A DNA stretch of 64,000 nt from Pseudophaeomoniella oleicola (Eukaryota; Ascomycota; Eurotiomycetes; Phaeomoniellales; Phaeomoniellaceae). The notes under the pieces were generated by a model, which saw only the letters and a program-made list of their open reading frames with translations, was not told where the DNA came from and ran no database searches. The stretch spans positions 273,073 to 337,072 of the forward strand of contig QWDQ01000025.1 of NCBI GenBank assembly GCA_003868215.1, given 5' to 3'. Shown here one piece after another: positions 11,876 to 22,948 of the stretch (the stretch's first letter is position 1; each line of letters opens with the position of its first letter). A program made the position numbers and the translations under genes.

Positions 11876-12577
11876 GCAATTGCGCCATCACGTGAATCCA
11901 CGAGCAGCGACGATATATGATAGGACATGGGATTCAAGACCTCCAAGATGAGGATCCCGACTATATCAAAACACCAGCTTCTGTCGAACAGCGACTCCTT
12001 TCCGGAGTCTATATATCCATCTTATATACATTCCCATATACAAACGACACCTCATCACCTGAGGAAGACATAACTTCGATGGCACGCTTGGAATCCGAAG
12101 CAGGCAGAAGTCATAATCTCAATGATTCCACACCGACGGGTCCATCTGTGCCTTTTGAGGCTGGATCAGCACTAAATTGATTAGCCGCACTTTGGTATAT
12201 CGCATCCGAAATATAAGGAAAGTAAAAGGATCTTCGGTCTAGAAAGCCTGGGATATAGCTACGGCAAAGGTGTGCTCTTCGAAGCGTGCTTTCGGTTTAT
12301 CATAGTCATGGATACCCTTGGGTAATTGGATGTGGATCCATCAGACGCCAGGTTAGCCAGCGTCGAACGGAAATCTTGCGAATGCTTGGCGTCTTTTCAA
12401 GCGTGAACGCGGCCAGCCTGTTGGTCATTCAGATATTGCATTTGCTATTGGCTCACTATCTGGGAGATGTGATCGTAAAAGAGGAACTTGTATGTTCCCC
12501 TAATCAATGTATACGTGAGGAGGTAACCCATACTGCAAGCTCATGGAGAAGAGTCATTTCACCGTGCGCTCCGAGCC
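11876..12577. other. Intergenic, nothing recognised
   Basis: About 700 bases. A plus frame at 11917-12180 (87 codons) begins with ATG but lacks any family signal or splice continuation, and I do not call it. No RNA gene or repeat seen. Confidence 0.5.
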
Positions 12578-13743
12578 TCACATTCCGATACCCGAGTCTG
12601 TCTTCTCCATGGCAACCGAGCCGATTGCTTCTTTCACTTCGCAGGCAAGATCTACCATAGAGGCTTCAACGTGCTTCAATCCCAGTTCGGCAACAGTGCT
12701 TTCGAAGTCTGGTACATCAGTTTCCTCGGCAGTATCCTCCCACGTGATAACTTCCCGTTTAAGGGGTTCTAACCAAGCATGGAACATATGGTCGTCGGCT
12801 TCGCTCAATTGAAGTCTGCGAACGTTGAGCTCAAGTCTGCGTGTCTTGTTGTGCCAGTCAACAAGCGATTCTTTGGTAAGGTAATGTTTCTCAGCCTTGA
12901 CTTGGTTTTGATAATGGAAGAAAGCGGGTTCTGAATCTACTCATGGTCAGCTTGGCATCGGCCTTGATGGTATGGTACCTACAAGATGGTCGACGCGGCT
13001 TCTCGATATCGGTGTTGGAATCGTCCTGAGCCGGTGAACGGGTAGCGTTGGCGTTTGCCGCGGAGTACTTAGCAACTGCCTCTGGTAGAAGTCTCTCGAA
13101 GCGATCGGCTACCAAGTCCTCGAACCGCACCTTCGATGCAAAAACAATTGATGTTGCATCTTGGACGCTCTCGAGGGTATCCATGACATCTTTTGGAAGC
13201 AGGTCAGTGAGCTGTTTTGGTGGTTCAATGAGGTGAACAACAAATGATGGGTCATGATCGTGGCTCAGTTCAAGGTAGGCCATATGGCTGTGAGTTCGAG
13301 AATACATATTGGCCAATAGTGATGCAAGTCGCGTCAGGCAGGCAACAGAAAGTGTCTATCGAGGCAGGGGAGGGGAAGATGTTATGATCCTCGGGGTTGA
13401 GAATGAATGGGCGCGTGAGCCGCAACCTCGCTGGATGTGCAGTTTCTATCGTGCTCATCTGAAATTGATCGAGGATGAAATTGCAGCTGATACCGAGAAT
13501 TTCTGCCTACAAAGGCTTTGACGTCTTGCGAGGACGTTTGCGTCCTGGGGGGTGAAGTCAGTGTTTGTAAGGTAGCTGAGGTCTAGTTCCTCGGGGTTGG
13601 CAGATGCCCAGAATGGTGGTCGTACTGGACCTCGAGAGACTTCGTTCTCACCTGATCGTATGGTCTGATTGGCTCTTTCAGACTGATTGAATGCAGAGAA
13701 CAGGAATGTCGCGTTAAGAGATTGACAAAGCACCCGAGGGCAT
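12578..13743 (-). CDS. Hypothetical multi-exon protein, start uncertain
   Basis: A minus-strand gene reconstructed from in-frame joins: an exon ending at 13511, then 13458-13427, 13355-12983 and 12936-12578. The inferred introns are 13459-13510, 13356-13426 and 12937-12982. The joined product reads through YEHDRNCTSSETLSVACLTR into LASLLANMYSRTHSHMAYLEL, which gives a smooth helical segment where the unspliced frames break. It continues with PKQLTDLLPKDVMDTLESVQ, and the last exon (SEPAFFHYQNQVKAEKHYLT) ends TDSGIGM. The rest is helical and charged. I recognise no domain. The donor at 13426 (GTTGCG) is unusual. No convincing ATG was found: the first exon is open from about 13733 but begins without an in-frame ATG, so a short upstream exon is likely and the upper boundary is approximate. 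Confidence 0.5.
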
Positions 13744-14603
13744 AGCAGGTTGCACGTACAGAGTCAGATGTTAAGACGGAACTTGGCGAGATGGGATGCG
13801 ATGGGATGGTGAATGTGGACTCTACGCTGAGAAATTGATCAACGATTCAATCTCTCAGTCATCCGTTTTGTGGTGAGCGTAGATATTACAAGATGATTAT
13901 TAGAGGTTGAAGTTTATCCGGACAACAAGCATTTCTATGGTCTTCGTGTTTCGTGGTGTTGCAGCGGTCGATGGTGAAGTCGGGTGGGAGAAGTGGAAGG
14001 AAAACACTTCCTTGATATTACCTTCGTCTACCACCCACGAGAGCAATTTCTCGACATCAAACCTGATATCAGCCATTCCACAAATCAGTGCAGAGGTCAA
14101 GTAAAGGAAAGAGGTTGGAAAGTATTGTCTCTTTGAAAGTCATTGTCGGGAAGGTGTAGGATAGCGTTGGCTATGTACCTGTACCTGTACCTGTACCTGT
14201 ACCCTATGGCATGTCTAGGATCAGCCCTCTCTATAAGCCAGATAGTAGTATTCCGTCCTAGTGATTCCAAAATGCCTCATCGCATGTTTCCTAAGTAAGT
14301 GTAATTAAATAGGCAGTCTAAGAGCACTGCAGTCAAGCCCTTCCAGTCATCTGGATATTAGCAGTCCATCGTTGATTGATAAATGAGAGCGAACAAATCA
14401 GGTTGATGCAGCACACCCTTTTATACCGAAGTGCATGCCCATGCTCTCCCTTCCTCGCCTGCTATTGACGGAACTGAAGTGACCTTGTATACCCAAAAGC
14501 AATCGAGTAAATATCTCTCACTCACTTTGGTTCCTTTCCTTTCGTTTACTCACGTGGGATCCGGAGAAGTCCACATAGGCGTTGGCTCATTCGTCTCGCC
14601 ATG
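13744..14603. other. Intergenic, one hexamer repeat
   Basis: About 860 bases. It holds the GTACCT tandem repeat at 14175-14204. The short opposing frames at 13900-14104 lie on both strands of the same bases and are not supported. Confidence 0.55.
14175..14204. repeat. GTACCT hexamer microsatellite
   Basis: Four exact copies of GTACCT followed by GTACCC, in intergenic DNA. Confidence 0.9.
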
Positions 14604-15590
14604 TCAATCGCCATCCCAATTTATCACGTCTTCCCATGTCGACTCCAAGGGATCTGGACTGTTGGGCTGCAACATCGTATCACTCGGTTGACCGGCAGAA
14701 GTCGGATTGGCAGGTAACACCTCATCCAAGTGATTTCCCGTTTTCGAGTCAGCACTGGTGTCTGCAGTGGCATATGATTGGTCAAAGGTTGCTTTATCCT
14801 CGTCCAACCGCGCTGTATTCCCATCGATCTCTTCCACTTCTTCCGCCTCGCATCCTTGCACATCTCTGCTCATGAACCGTTGCCGAATTTGGGTGTTCAA
14901 TTCGGCATTTGTTTGCAATCCTTCGAGACAGGGAAGCTTGTACTGTTTGATTTGATCACGCATCCGGTGGAGTTTGGATGTAGTTACAAAAATTCGCCTC
15001 CGAATCTCCTGAGACATCGCTAGGAAGGTAGGTCCAGAATTGGCAAAAGCAATTGAGATATGCAGCCACCGAAGTACCTGGCGTAGCAGCACAGAACAAG
15101 CCTGAAATACCCCATATTTGAGGGAATTCAAGATACTGTCCAGGCGCACTATATATGAGCGCCACAGTGTTCCGTTAAATCGATCAAGCGATTCAAAGCA
15201 TTGTGCATAGACGGCCTCTTGACAGGAATTTTCTGCCAGCAAAAGGTGGAAATTGTCCAAGGCACTGCCGGCAAGATATTCGGCACCTTCCAGCATACTG
15301 AATACGCATGGTGGGAGAGGATTGAGATCAGTCGACTGCACCGCAGCAACAATCACACGGTCGATTTGAAGCTGGTCGGTCGCATCTGGACCTTCTGCGT
15401 TCTGTGTACTAGAGTTTGTGTATGGTCCTGTGTGAGTAATAGGATCGTTATTCATTTCAGTCGGGCCGTTGCTGTTGCTAGAGATCGGTTGGGGTATGTA
15501 ACTTGCTTCTGGGCTTGTTGTTACTGTTGAGGCAGACCCCATGGCAAGATACCCGTAGTTCTGGTTAGGCGAGAAGAATTCGTTGCTCAT
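14604..15590 (-). CDS. Hypothetical protein, 328 aa
   Basis: Single-exon frame from ATG at 15590 (MSNEFFSPNQNYGYLAMGS) to the stop at 14604 (end TWEDVINWDGD). The frame is open about 20 bases further upstream, but only from a TTG. The N-terminal 80 residues are Ser/Thr/Asn/Pro-rich and disordered. The middle, from about residue 80, is helical and rich in Leu and Cys (EYLAGSALDNFHLLLAENSC, then ACSVLLRQVLRWLHISIAFA). The C-terminus is acidic. The helical core and acidic tail resemble the regulatory C-terminal part of fungal zinc-cluster regulators such as AflR-type proteins, but no Cys6 cluster is present in this frame or just upstream. Function unknown. Confidence 0.6.
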   Translation of the reverse strand: MSNEFFSPNQNYGYLAMGSASTVTTSPEASYIPQPISSNSNGPTEMNNDPITHTGPYTNSSTQNAEGPDATDQLQIDRVIVAAVQSTDLNPLPPCVFSMLEGAEYLAGSALDNFHLLLAENSCQEAVYAQCFESLDRFNGTLWRSYIVRLDSILNSLKYGVFQACSVLLRQVLRWLHISIAFANSGPTFLAMSQEIRRRIFVTTSKLHRMRDQIKQYKLPCLEGLQTNAELNTQIRQRFMSRDVQGCEAEEVEEIDGNTARLDEDKATFDQSYATADTSADSKTGNHLDEVLPANPTSAGQPSDTMLQPNSPDPLESTWEDVINWDGD

Positions 15591-16155
15591 CTTGATACGA
15601 AGTATGTTCAAGGCTTGTTACGGATGTCTCGTGTGTGTGTATTTCGTGAAGGATAACAGTATTAGGCCTCAGGAGATACCCTTCTCTTTGATGTAAAAGA
15701 ATGGCAAAGAGCTGAGACTGTTCATTCACTTGTTGTCTTTGCTTTCCAATCAAATTAAGTCAATGACATGTACTTCCGGGTTAGATGAAGCAGGTGAGTG
15801 AAGGCACTTGAACGTGAGAGAGGTTTCTTGGACGAATTCAGTATCATTGCGCCATCAGCGAACGACGATGAGCAGACGAGGGTAAGAGGATAGATAACAA
15901 CAGCGCCCAGATGCTCAACAAGAGCGAACATATGAGTGCTTACTTTAAACATAAAGCCATTGAATTATACTCATGTACCCAATTCTTTTGGATACCAATA
16001 TCGGTATTGAGAGCTCTGAGGGAAGCATCACCGATGTTTTGACCTACTAACTCCCCATTGGTATCATTTTCTTGGCCAAAAAATCCGTCGCGCCTCCAGC
16101 TAACCTACCTACCAGTCCCATTTCCAGCTGTTTGTCTCAAAATGTGTATCACAGC
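15591..16155. other. Intergenic, nothing recognised
   Basis: About 565 bases between the hypothetical protein start and the stop of the prolyl isomerase gene. No coding or RNA signal seen. Confidence 0.55.
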
Positions 16156-16898
16156 TCACTGGACCCTGTACTCATTGTCAGATAAGGTGCCTTGGCTTTG
16201 ACGGCACCCAGACTCACCTCTGAATCAAATGGACGCCAGAAGCAGTCTGAACGATACCACTGATTTCGCCGGGCTTCAATGCAAACGCTGCCTCCTCAAA
16301 CTCCTTTTGCATTTCGCCTTTTCCAAAGAAGCCACTGCACTTACATCAGCCTTCGAATACGACCATGTCAGAATATACGTACAGGTCACCTCGCTTCCTT
16401 GCGCTGCTACAATCAGACTCTGACGCAGCAAGTTCCCCTAAACTAGCTTCGCCAGATCGAATTCTCGCCTCATAGCCTTTGATGATCTCGAGGGCTTCGT
16501 CCTTGGATCGTGTGATGTTATTCTCGCGCCAACTGCTAGGCCTTCGGCTATCCCTATGCTTCACAAGCAGATGGCTAGCACGAATACGGCCCTCGCCACC
16601 GTTTGGCGGATCTACCTTGGGCGCTGCTGTGCTGTGATGCTTTGCCATGTAGATGGTGAGCTTTTCGGTGTCGGCGCCATCGGGAGGATCCCACTGCGAT
16701 TCTTTGGTGGTAGTGTTGAAGTAGTAAGGCAAGTTTTTGGAGTTGGAATGCCTAACCTCCCAGTCCTTGGGTAGACCTAGACACTCCGGTCAGTAAGCGA
16801 CTGGGATGGAATAACCTCGTGATGATGTACCTGTATCCGCCTATGAACAAGTCAGTACCCGAACATTACGCTGTACAGTTCCCGGGAGGGCTTACCAT
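16156..16898 (-). CDS. ess1: Peptidyl-prolyl cis-trans isomerase Ess1/Pin1 (WW + parvulin)
   Basis: Phospho-Ser/Thr-Pro-specific prolyl isomerase acting on the RNA polymerase II C-terminal domain and mitotic phosphoproteins. Five exons: 16898-16896 (the ATG alone), 16840-16831 (10 nt), 16776-16383, 16334-16218 and 16165-16156. All phases agree and give 177 aa. The N-terminal WW domain reads [20 protein letters not shown] then SQWDPP. The parvulin domain has the phosphate-binding basic loop and core: [20 protein letters not shown], then [45 protein letters not shown] and [18 protein letters not shown]. Compared with human Pin1 (163 aa) the linker after the WW domain is short and polar. The family is certain. 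The exact first two exons rest on splice logic only, but they recreate a proper MADTGLPKDW start. Confidence 0.93.
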
Positions 16899-17324
16899 GA
16901 TGCGCCGATAGGATGATATAACTTTCAAATGATTAAAGAACTTGGGAAGGAGAGATTGCAAGGAAGATTTAACATGTTGACAATTGATCTTCTATCTGCT
17001 TCAGGAACAAGTAACGGGGCAACGTCAGTTGGACCGAGCGTCTTCATTCGAGGCTAGACCCCACATTCAGGGATCGAGATTGAGATTGGGGCAAAGGCGC
17101 CAGGCCTTGCCTTGTACATAGTAAAGTAATAAATTCAATCTCCAACCATTCGTGTTCGCCTCGCCATCCATCGAATCTATATCAATACAAGCAACACCGA
17201 GTCAGACTCGTCAACGACCTGATTCGAGACCGACAGCAGCTCTACAGCTTCCACTCAAACGACGCTCAACATCACATTCATCGTCTATCCAAGCCCTGCG
17301 ATCGAACATCACACATCAGCCGCT
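16899..17324. other. Divergent promoter region of ess1 and rpb9
   Basis: The 426 bases between the ess1 start (-) and the rpb9 start (+) must carry both promoters. No other gene is seen. Confidence 0.6.
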
Positions 17325-17990
17325 ATGTCAGCGCCAACCTCTCCCGCGGCCGATGGCGACTCCCAAGATCGCGACGTGCAATATCGATTCTGCCAAGATT
17401 GGTACGTTTTTCTATTCCAAGAAATGTCGCCGGCTGAAGACTAACAACTTCCCGTAGTGCCAACCTCCTCTATCCCAAAGAAGACAGACAGTCCAACCAG
17501 CTCTTTTTCAAGTGCAACGCCTGTGGGCGTATAGAAAGCCACAATGTATCCTGTACTTACAGGTTGCAAGTGAGCCATACCGCCGCACAGACTGCAGGTG
17601 TTACAACGGATGTTGCCAGTGATCCAACCGTGGGTGTTCCCGAATTTTGTACTCTTTGCGGAGATCAGTTGGTTTGCACAGCTTGTAGAGCAGATGCTCT
17701 TGATGACGCAGAGTCTTCTGTTCTTTCTTCAGAAGATGAAGCACTTCGTTGATCTTTACATCATTGAGCCTCTGGCTGACTGTACCCTGAATTTCACAGC
17801 TTCCTCGCACGAAACGAAAGTGTCCCCGATGCGATGAAGACGAGGCTGTCTACTTTCAGTCCCAGCAGCGTGCTAAGGAGACTGGCATGGTGGGTTTCTC
17901 ATCAACTCACTGGTTTTATATTGCGGCTCACTGACAGAAATGCAGAAACTTTACTATGTCTGCTACTACTGCGGACATACTTACACATGA
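17325..17990 (+). CDS. rpb9: DNA-directed RNA polymerase II subunit Rpb9
   Basis: Two-zinc-ribbon subunit of RNA polymerase II, needed for start-site selection, elongation and proofreading with TFIIS. Four exons: 17325-17401, 17458-17629, 17800-17889 and 17946-17990, all in phase, 127 aa (yeast Rpb9 is 122 aa). The N-terminal ribbon has FCQDCANLLYP then FKCNACGR. The C-terminal TFIIS-like ribbon has TKRKCPRCDEDEAVYFQSQQ, then MKLYYVCYYCGHTYT at the end, the conserved signature. Intron 2 (17630-17799) is about 170 nt, longer than usual here. The gene converges on the uL14m gene, with about 220 bases between the stops. Confidence 0.95.
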
Positions 17991-18211
17991 CGGCATTCTT
18001 TTTAGGCAATGGCCACGATATCATTTACGGTTCTCCTGCGATGATACCCAGCATATATTTGGAGTTAGATAGAGGTTTGACTGGGGGAAAAGGGAGTTTC
18101 AGGAGTTTTAATATGTTTGGCATTGTACAGAAAAGAACAAATAGTTGCGCTAAATCGGATACCTCCATGCGCCGTATCAAATGGTTAAAGATTACATTCC
18201 ACAGTCGACAT

Positions 18212-18791
18212 TTATACATGCATTGGTGCAAGTGACAAAATCTTCGACCACTTCTTCTCTCTGAGCTCAGCACCCACAACACCTGTAGACCTCTGTCAGT
18301 TTTGCCGCACATATATGTAACTTGAGCCGGGGTCGCCTACTTGTTAATCTTGTGCCGATAGGATCACCACTCTTATTTATGAGCACACAGGCATTATCAT
18401 CGAACCGTACTATGCTTCCGTCCTTCCTCTGTATTTCTTTCTTCGCTCTGACAACGACAGCATGCCGTATATCACCTCTTCGAACTTTGTTGGCGATACC
18501 TTGACCCTGCCCTGAGGCGGATTCTGGACCAAAATTTCGCTGTTTCTGAACGACGACGATAATGCGGTCCCCTGGAACACTGATGAGCACAGGCGTGATT
18601 TTTGCGCGACCGAGCATTGACCCTACCTATTCTTGCCCCTTGTATCTTCTTTCGCATGACCTGAACGCATTCGACAACGGCGGCACCGGAGTTGTCGATG
18701 CAATTAAGCATCGTCTAAAACAAGCAAGGTGTGTCAGAGATCCAAGCGCATCGGGGGTATTCTGGCTGTGTCATACCTTTAATTGAATCAT
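18212..18791 (-). CDS. MRPL38: Mitochondrial large-subunit ribosomal protein uL14m (MRPL38)
   Basis: Component of the mitochondrial 54S/large ribosomal subunit at the subunit interface. Four exons: 18791-18777 (MIQLK), 18714-18627, 18571-18341 and 18282-18212, in phase, 134 aa. Diagnostic uL14 segments: [73 protein letters not shown], and the mitochondrial fungal ending [19 protein letters not shown]. The acceptor for exon 3 is chosen so that the conserved GDRI directly follows ARI. The last intron (donor GTAGGC, acceptor ACAG) restores the conserved C-terminus, which the unspliced frame loses. A Ser/Gly/Gln insert after QRNF is typical of fungal mitochondrial members. Confidence 0.93.
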
Positions 18792-19911
18792 CTTGGTAGC
18801 ATACCACGAATGACAACCTCCTATTGCTGCTCAATCAAGGCTGCGAAAGAATCTGTAGTTGGGATGTTCCGTTTATGATTCGAGGCTTTGACGCTTTCTC
18901 CAATCGATCGACACTCTTCCCGCCGCGGAACACGATTTCGTGCTTTAAGTTGATGCCAAGCTTTCACACTTGGATCAGCGATGTGCTGCGCATATTCAAT
19001 GTATATTCACTTCAAGGTCCTGTCGGTTTATTTGAGTGTGTACAAGGCTATGGATGAAATGATCTACTACCTATTCGCAATAGAGCATAGTCTCGTCAAC
19101 TTGGACGCTTGTGGGCTGGAATCAGTAAGAGATTGTACGGTCGACCATTCCGGCTTCTCGTCTCTGAAGTCTATGAAGTCCATGAAAGCCATCAAGTCCA
19201 TCTGTCATAGCCTCGAGGCGCATTGGAGAGCACCCACCTTCGCCCTGAGAGAGATTCTTGCAATATAAGTCTCTGCATTGAAGAACACTCGCAAAGGACT
19301 GCCAGCGGACTATGGGTAACCTCCACTACAGCCACGTAGAAGGACTATAGTGCGGACCGTCAATGTATGATTTCAGTATAGGCCATGTCCATCCTGCTAT
19401 TCCGAGATTTCAAGACTTGAAGCAGCAATTGTAAACTGGCACTCGATGTGTCGATGATCCTACCTTCCTAATCGCTATGCGAATTGGATATCAGCATCCT
19501 TGTAGGAAGAGATAGCGCCTGTAAGTCATAATCCGAGTCGAATACATTCCCCCCAACGTCTTTATCACCATGTTTCGGACATGCAAGCAGACAGCTTAAC
19601 ATGATGATGCAAGTTCAAATGAAACTGGTATACTGGGAAATCCGATCGTGAGGTAAGAAATGAGGCAACATAGTTACAGTATCATTGAGCGTGTAGGAAG
19701 GGAGAGAACAAGGTTGATAACCACTAATGAATTAGATTATTTTTAAACTTGTCCCCCCAGTCCGTTGCCCTGAAGCGGACTCTAGTCACTGGTCGATTGG
19801 TTCTCCCCTCGTCCTCTTGATCGGCCTTTTCAGCTGAGAATCAACTTCACTCTTCACTTCTCAGCTGCAATTACTTTGGTGGGAATGGAAGTTGCATGCA
19901 CTGGATGTTCA

Positions 19912-19942
<31 letters not shown>

Positions 19943-20111
19943 TAGTCACGAAGAAATGCATTCCCTGACTTTTCGGCGCCTTCAATTCCAATCCCTTTGT
20001 TTCCCAGCCTCCTCCTTGCTATGACAGTCATTGCTTGTCAACACCACGGTCACTTGAGATTCGCACAACGTCGCTCCCTCTAGTCAGCACCATAAAAGAT
20101 TTACCGCCAAC
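18792..20111. other. Long intergenic region between MRPL38 and set9
   Basis: About 1.3 kb upstream of both genes. It holds a CT microsatellite (19912-19936) and a degenerate 9-nt repeat about 19160-19205 that makes a Met-Lys-Ser-like plus frame; I do not call that frame a gene. No RNA gene seen. Confidence 0.55.
19912..19936. repeat. CT dinucleotide microsatellite
   Basis: About 12 CT units followed by a short CA run, roughly 180 bases upstream of the set9 start. Pyrimidine tracts are common in fungal promoters. Confidence 0.95.
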
Positions 20112-22245
20112 ATGGTTCGCCGATCAGAGCCCGAATCGCCAGAAAAAAGGGAGAGATTAACCCTTTCGGCGCTTGCTAGTTACGACGATGTTCTCACAGA
20201 TGCGCTCATAGATTCGGTATTGCGATACGCTTCATAACAATACCCTCTTCTGACCGTATCTATAGGCTTTCTATTGGTCCACCATTCGAAAGAACAGAAC
20301 GAAATTCACCTCGGTTCGCGGTATTAGCGAAGATGAGATAACCAAGATCATTCTACACGATATCATTGTCGCTGGTGACGCGCAAAAGGCAGAACGATCG
20401 TTACTCAATCAGAAGGGCCTAAAGAAGTATGTGAGCACTCTTAGAACCGTCAGGGAGAAAGAATACTTCCGGCGACATCTACGAAAATACATAAATACGT
20501 ACATGTGTGACTGTCCATTCGAGGTCTCAAGTACCAATCGGTATACTATATATACCCAAGAGGCATGTGTCATGGCAAGACAAAGGATACGAAAAGGTGA
20601 GACGGTCAAGTACCTGAGCGGGACACTTGTACCGATCACCATCGAGGAAGAAAAGGACCTCGACCTTACCAAGCGCAATTTCAGCATTGTCATGTCGAGC
20701 CGGAAGAAGGCGCCATCAATATTCCTGGGTCCCGCGCGTTTTGCTAATCATGACTGCGATGCCAATGGAAGACTCGTCACCAGAGGTACAGACGGCATGG
20801 AGGTTGTGGCAGCCAGAAACATAGAGATTGGGGAAGAGATTACAGTATCTTACGGGGAGGGATACTTTGGTCCGAACAATGAAGAATGCCTTTGCCATAC
20901 TTGCGAATTGGCTGCTAGAAATGGATGGACATCAGCTGAAGCGTTCGGGATGCCTCAGAGTAACCGATCCACTCCGACATTGACTGATGATCTGAATGGA
21001 CTTGAGCCTTACTCTTTGAGGCAGAAAAGGAGGTACAATTCGGGAACAGAGTCTGAACCGCCACGCGATGGCCTTTCCCCGAGGAAGAAGCGCAAACTTA
21101 CCAGGACATCTTCTAGGCTAATGCAGGAGATGACACCACCGGAAAGTGTCGATGCTCAGCCTGTCGATATCCAGCTATCTCATACAGAATCCGTTGGTAG
21201 ATCAACTTGCAAGGCAAACGATCCAGACTCATCTGCAAGCCAGCACACTTCCACCGTGCCACCGATTACGGCGGCAGAAGCCCTATCTGCTACTGTCTCT
21301 GTTGCATCACCGCCACGCAAACGTGCAAGATTGGTCGATAGGCTGGAGCCATGCACATCCCAAGAAGTTGTTCTCCCAAGCACACCAGAGAAAAGGCCAT
21401 CAGGTTCCCCTAGTCCCGCTTCCACGCCTCATTCTAGGGGACATTCTCAGACTTCTACGCAAGAAACTGAGGCCACTTCAATTGGTCCGTTGGATGGGCC
21501 ACTCAAGCTAGAACCTCCAGAAACACCGCAGCAGGTGGATTTCGATAACACTATCGAGTTACGAGTAGAAACTCACGTTCCCGAAAGTGAAGCAACGATG
21601 TTATCTATTCCGATAATACCTTCTGAGCCCATGACTCAGTCAACAACACCACCTATGCCAGCGGTGATGCCATCGATAGAAGTTCCAGCATCTACTAATC
21701 CGGAAGACGCGCCCCTCTTGCCGTCCACTATTCGGATTCCTGGTGATTACACTCTAACATCTAAACTCATAGCTCAACCCTATGATCGGTGGGTAGATTG
21801 TAAAACGTGCTTGTCCGACTTCCTTCAATGCAACGGCTACCAAATCCGTCGGGAATGTCCCCGTTGCGAACGGCATAGCAAATTATATGGATTCCAATGG
21901 CCCAAGACTGAGAACACTCGTGCCGAGAACGAGGAGCGGGTGATGGATCACAGAACCGTACACCGTTTCCTCGGTCCAGAAGAAGAACGACAGGAACGAA
22001 AAGGCGTCCGAGGCAGAGGTGGAAGACTCGCACGTCTCCGGCTCGAAGGCAGTGAAAGTCTGAGAGCTACTTCATCGGCCACTCCCGAGCGCGATCTTTC
22101 GGAGCGAGCGACTCGCAGGTTCAGCTCCATCGCAAACGAGGAAGGTGGTGGTCGCAATGCTAGTAGAGAACAAGGTTCGGATTCCGAACAGATTGGAGGA
22201 AGGACATTGAGAAGGAGTTCCCGGAGCTGGCGAACGACGCTTTGA
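20112..22245 (+). CDS. set9: Histone H4 lysine-20 methyltransferase Set9 (KMT5)
   Basis: SET-domain enzyme of the Suv4-20/Set9 family that methylates histone H4 Lys20, linked to DNA-damage checkpoint signalling and heterochromatin. Two exons, 20112-20216 and 20266-22245, separated by a 49-nt intron, give 694 aa. The N-terminus LSALASYDDVLTDALIDSAF and the RKNRTKF segment are typical of the family. SET motifs: CDCPFEVSSTNRYTIYTQEA, RKGETVKYLSGTLVPIT, GPARFANHDCDANGR (NHxC, S-adenosylmethionine binding), GEEITVSYGEGYFG (catalytic Tyr), then the post-SET CLCHTC. After about residue 290 the protein is a long disordered Ser/Pro/Thr tail. A second Cys cluster sits at CKTCLSDFLQCNGYQIRREC followed by PRCERH, and the C-terminus is Arg/Ser-rich (RTLRRSSRSWRTTL). 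Confidence 0.95.
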
Positions 22246-22948
22246 GTGATATGAATTGCAAACGATGTACTACTAGTAAACAAGCAAAAGCAACGCACTT
22301 GTTGAGGGCGAGCGAGTCAAATGGACGGTTTGCGCAATTGGACGTGATGAAGCAGTTCTTATGATTTTTTCTTTGAGGGGGGACGATAACAGTCTTATTT
22401 AATACGAAGTAAGAGGGTATTTTATCACCTCATGGCCCATGGCATGTATAACTAGATAGATAGAAAGAATATCACCATCATCATCACCATCTTATCTTGA
22501 CTTGGGTAACTTTATCGAAGCAGAAAGAGCGCATACGGATGGGACGTAGCGAATGTAGGTTATGAGTGTGCATTTGTCCTACTTCTATGTAATACGTTAG
22601 GTAGTCACCAACCTATGAGATGGATAGGTAGGTGGGTAAGGTAGGTAGGTTAGGTAGAGAAAGAGAGACGGATTAGACAGATAAAGCATCATGTCTGACT
22701 GAATACGTGATTACCTAGGCAGGGAGGTAGGTAGGTAGGTAGCTAGTTACTGGCATCGAGCGAGCGAGCGAGCCTAACATCCATTCCATACACGCCACAG
22801 ACCGAACCTAAGAGCCTACCAACCAACCAATCATTCGGAATTGCACCAACGACTCATAGCCCCAAAACAAAACGATGCATTCGATTTGCCTTTCTCCGGT
22901 GGTTTGAGTAGGTACCTATGCTGTACCAATCCTTATCCGTTTCAGACT
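22246..22948. other. Intergenic with GGTA-type simple repeats
   Basis: Between the set9 stop and the stop of the Myb-like gene (convergent). It holds tetranucleotide-like repeats (about 22619-22775) and otherwise nothing recognisable. Confidence 0.6.
22619..22775. repeat. GGTA and GAGC tetranucleotide repeats
   Basis: Imperfect runs of GGTA (about 22626-22656 and 22725-22742) and a short GAGC run (about 22759-22773), all in the convergent intergenic spacer. Confidence 0.75.

Noticed and set aside
18981-19268. Plus frame with repeated Met-Lys-Ser units
   Set aside because: Created by a degenerate 9-nt repeat in intergenic DNA; no splice links or family signal.
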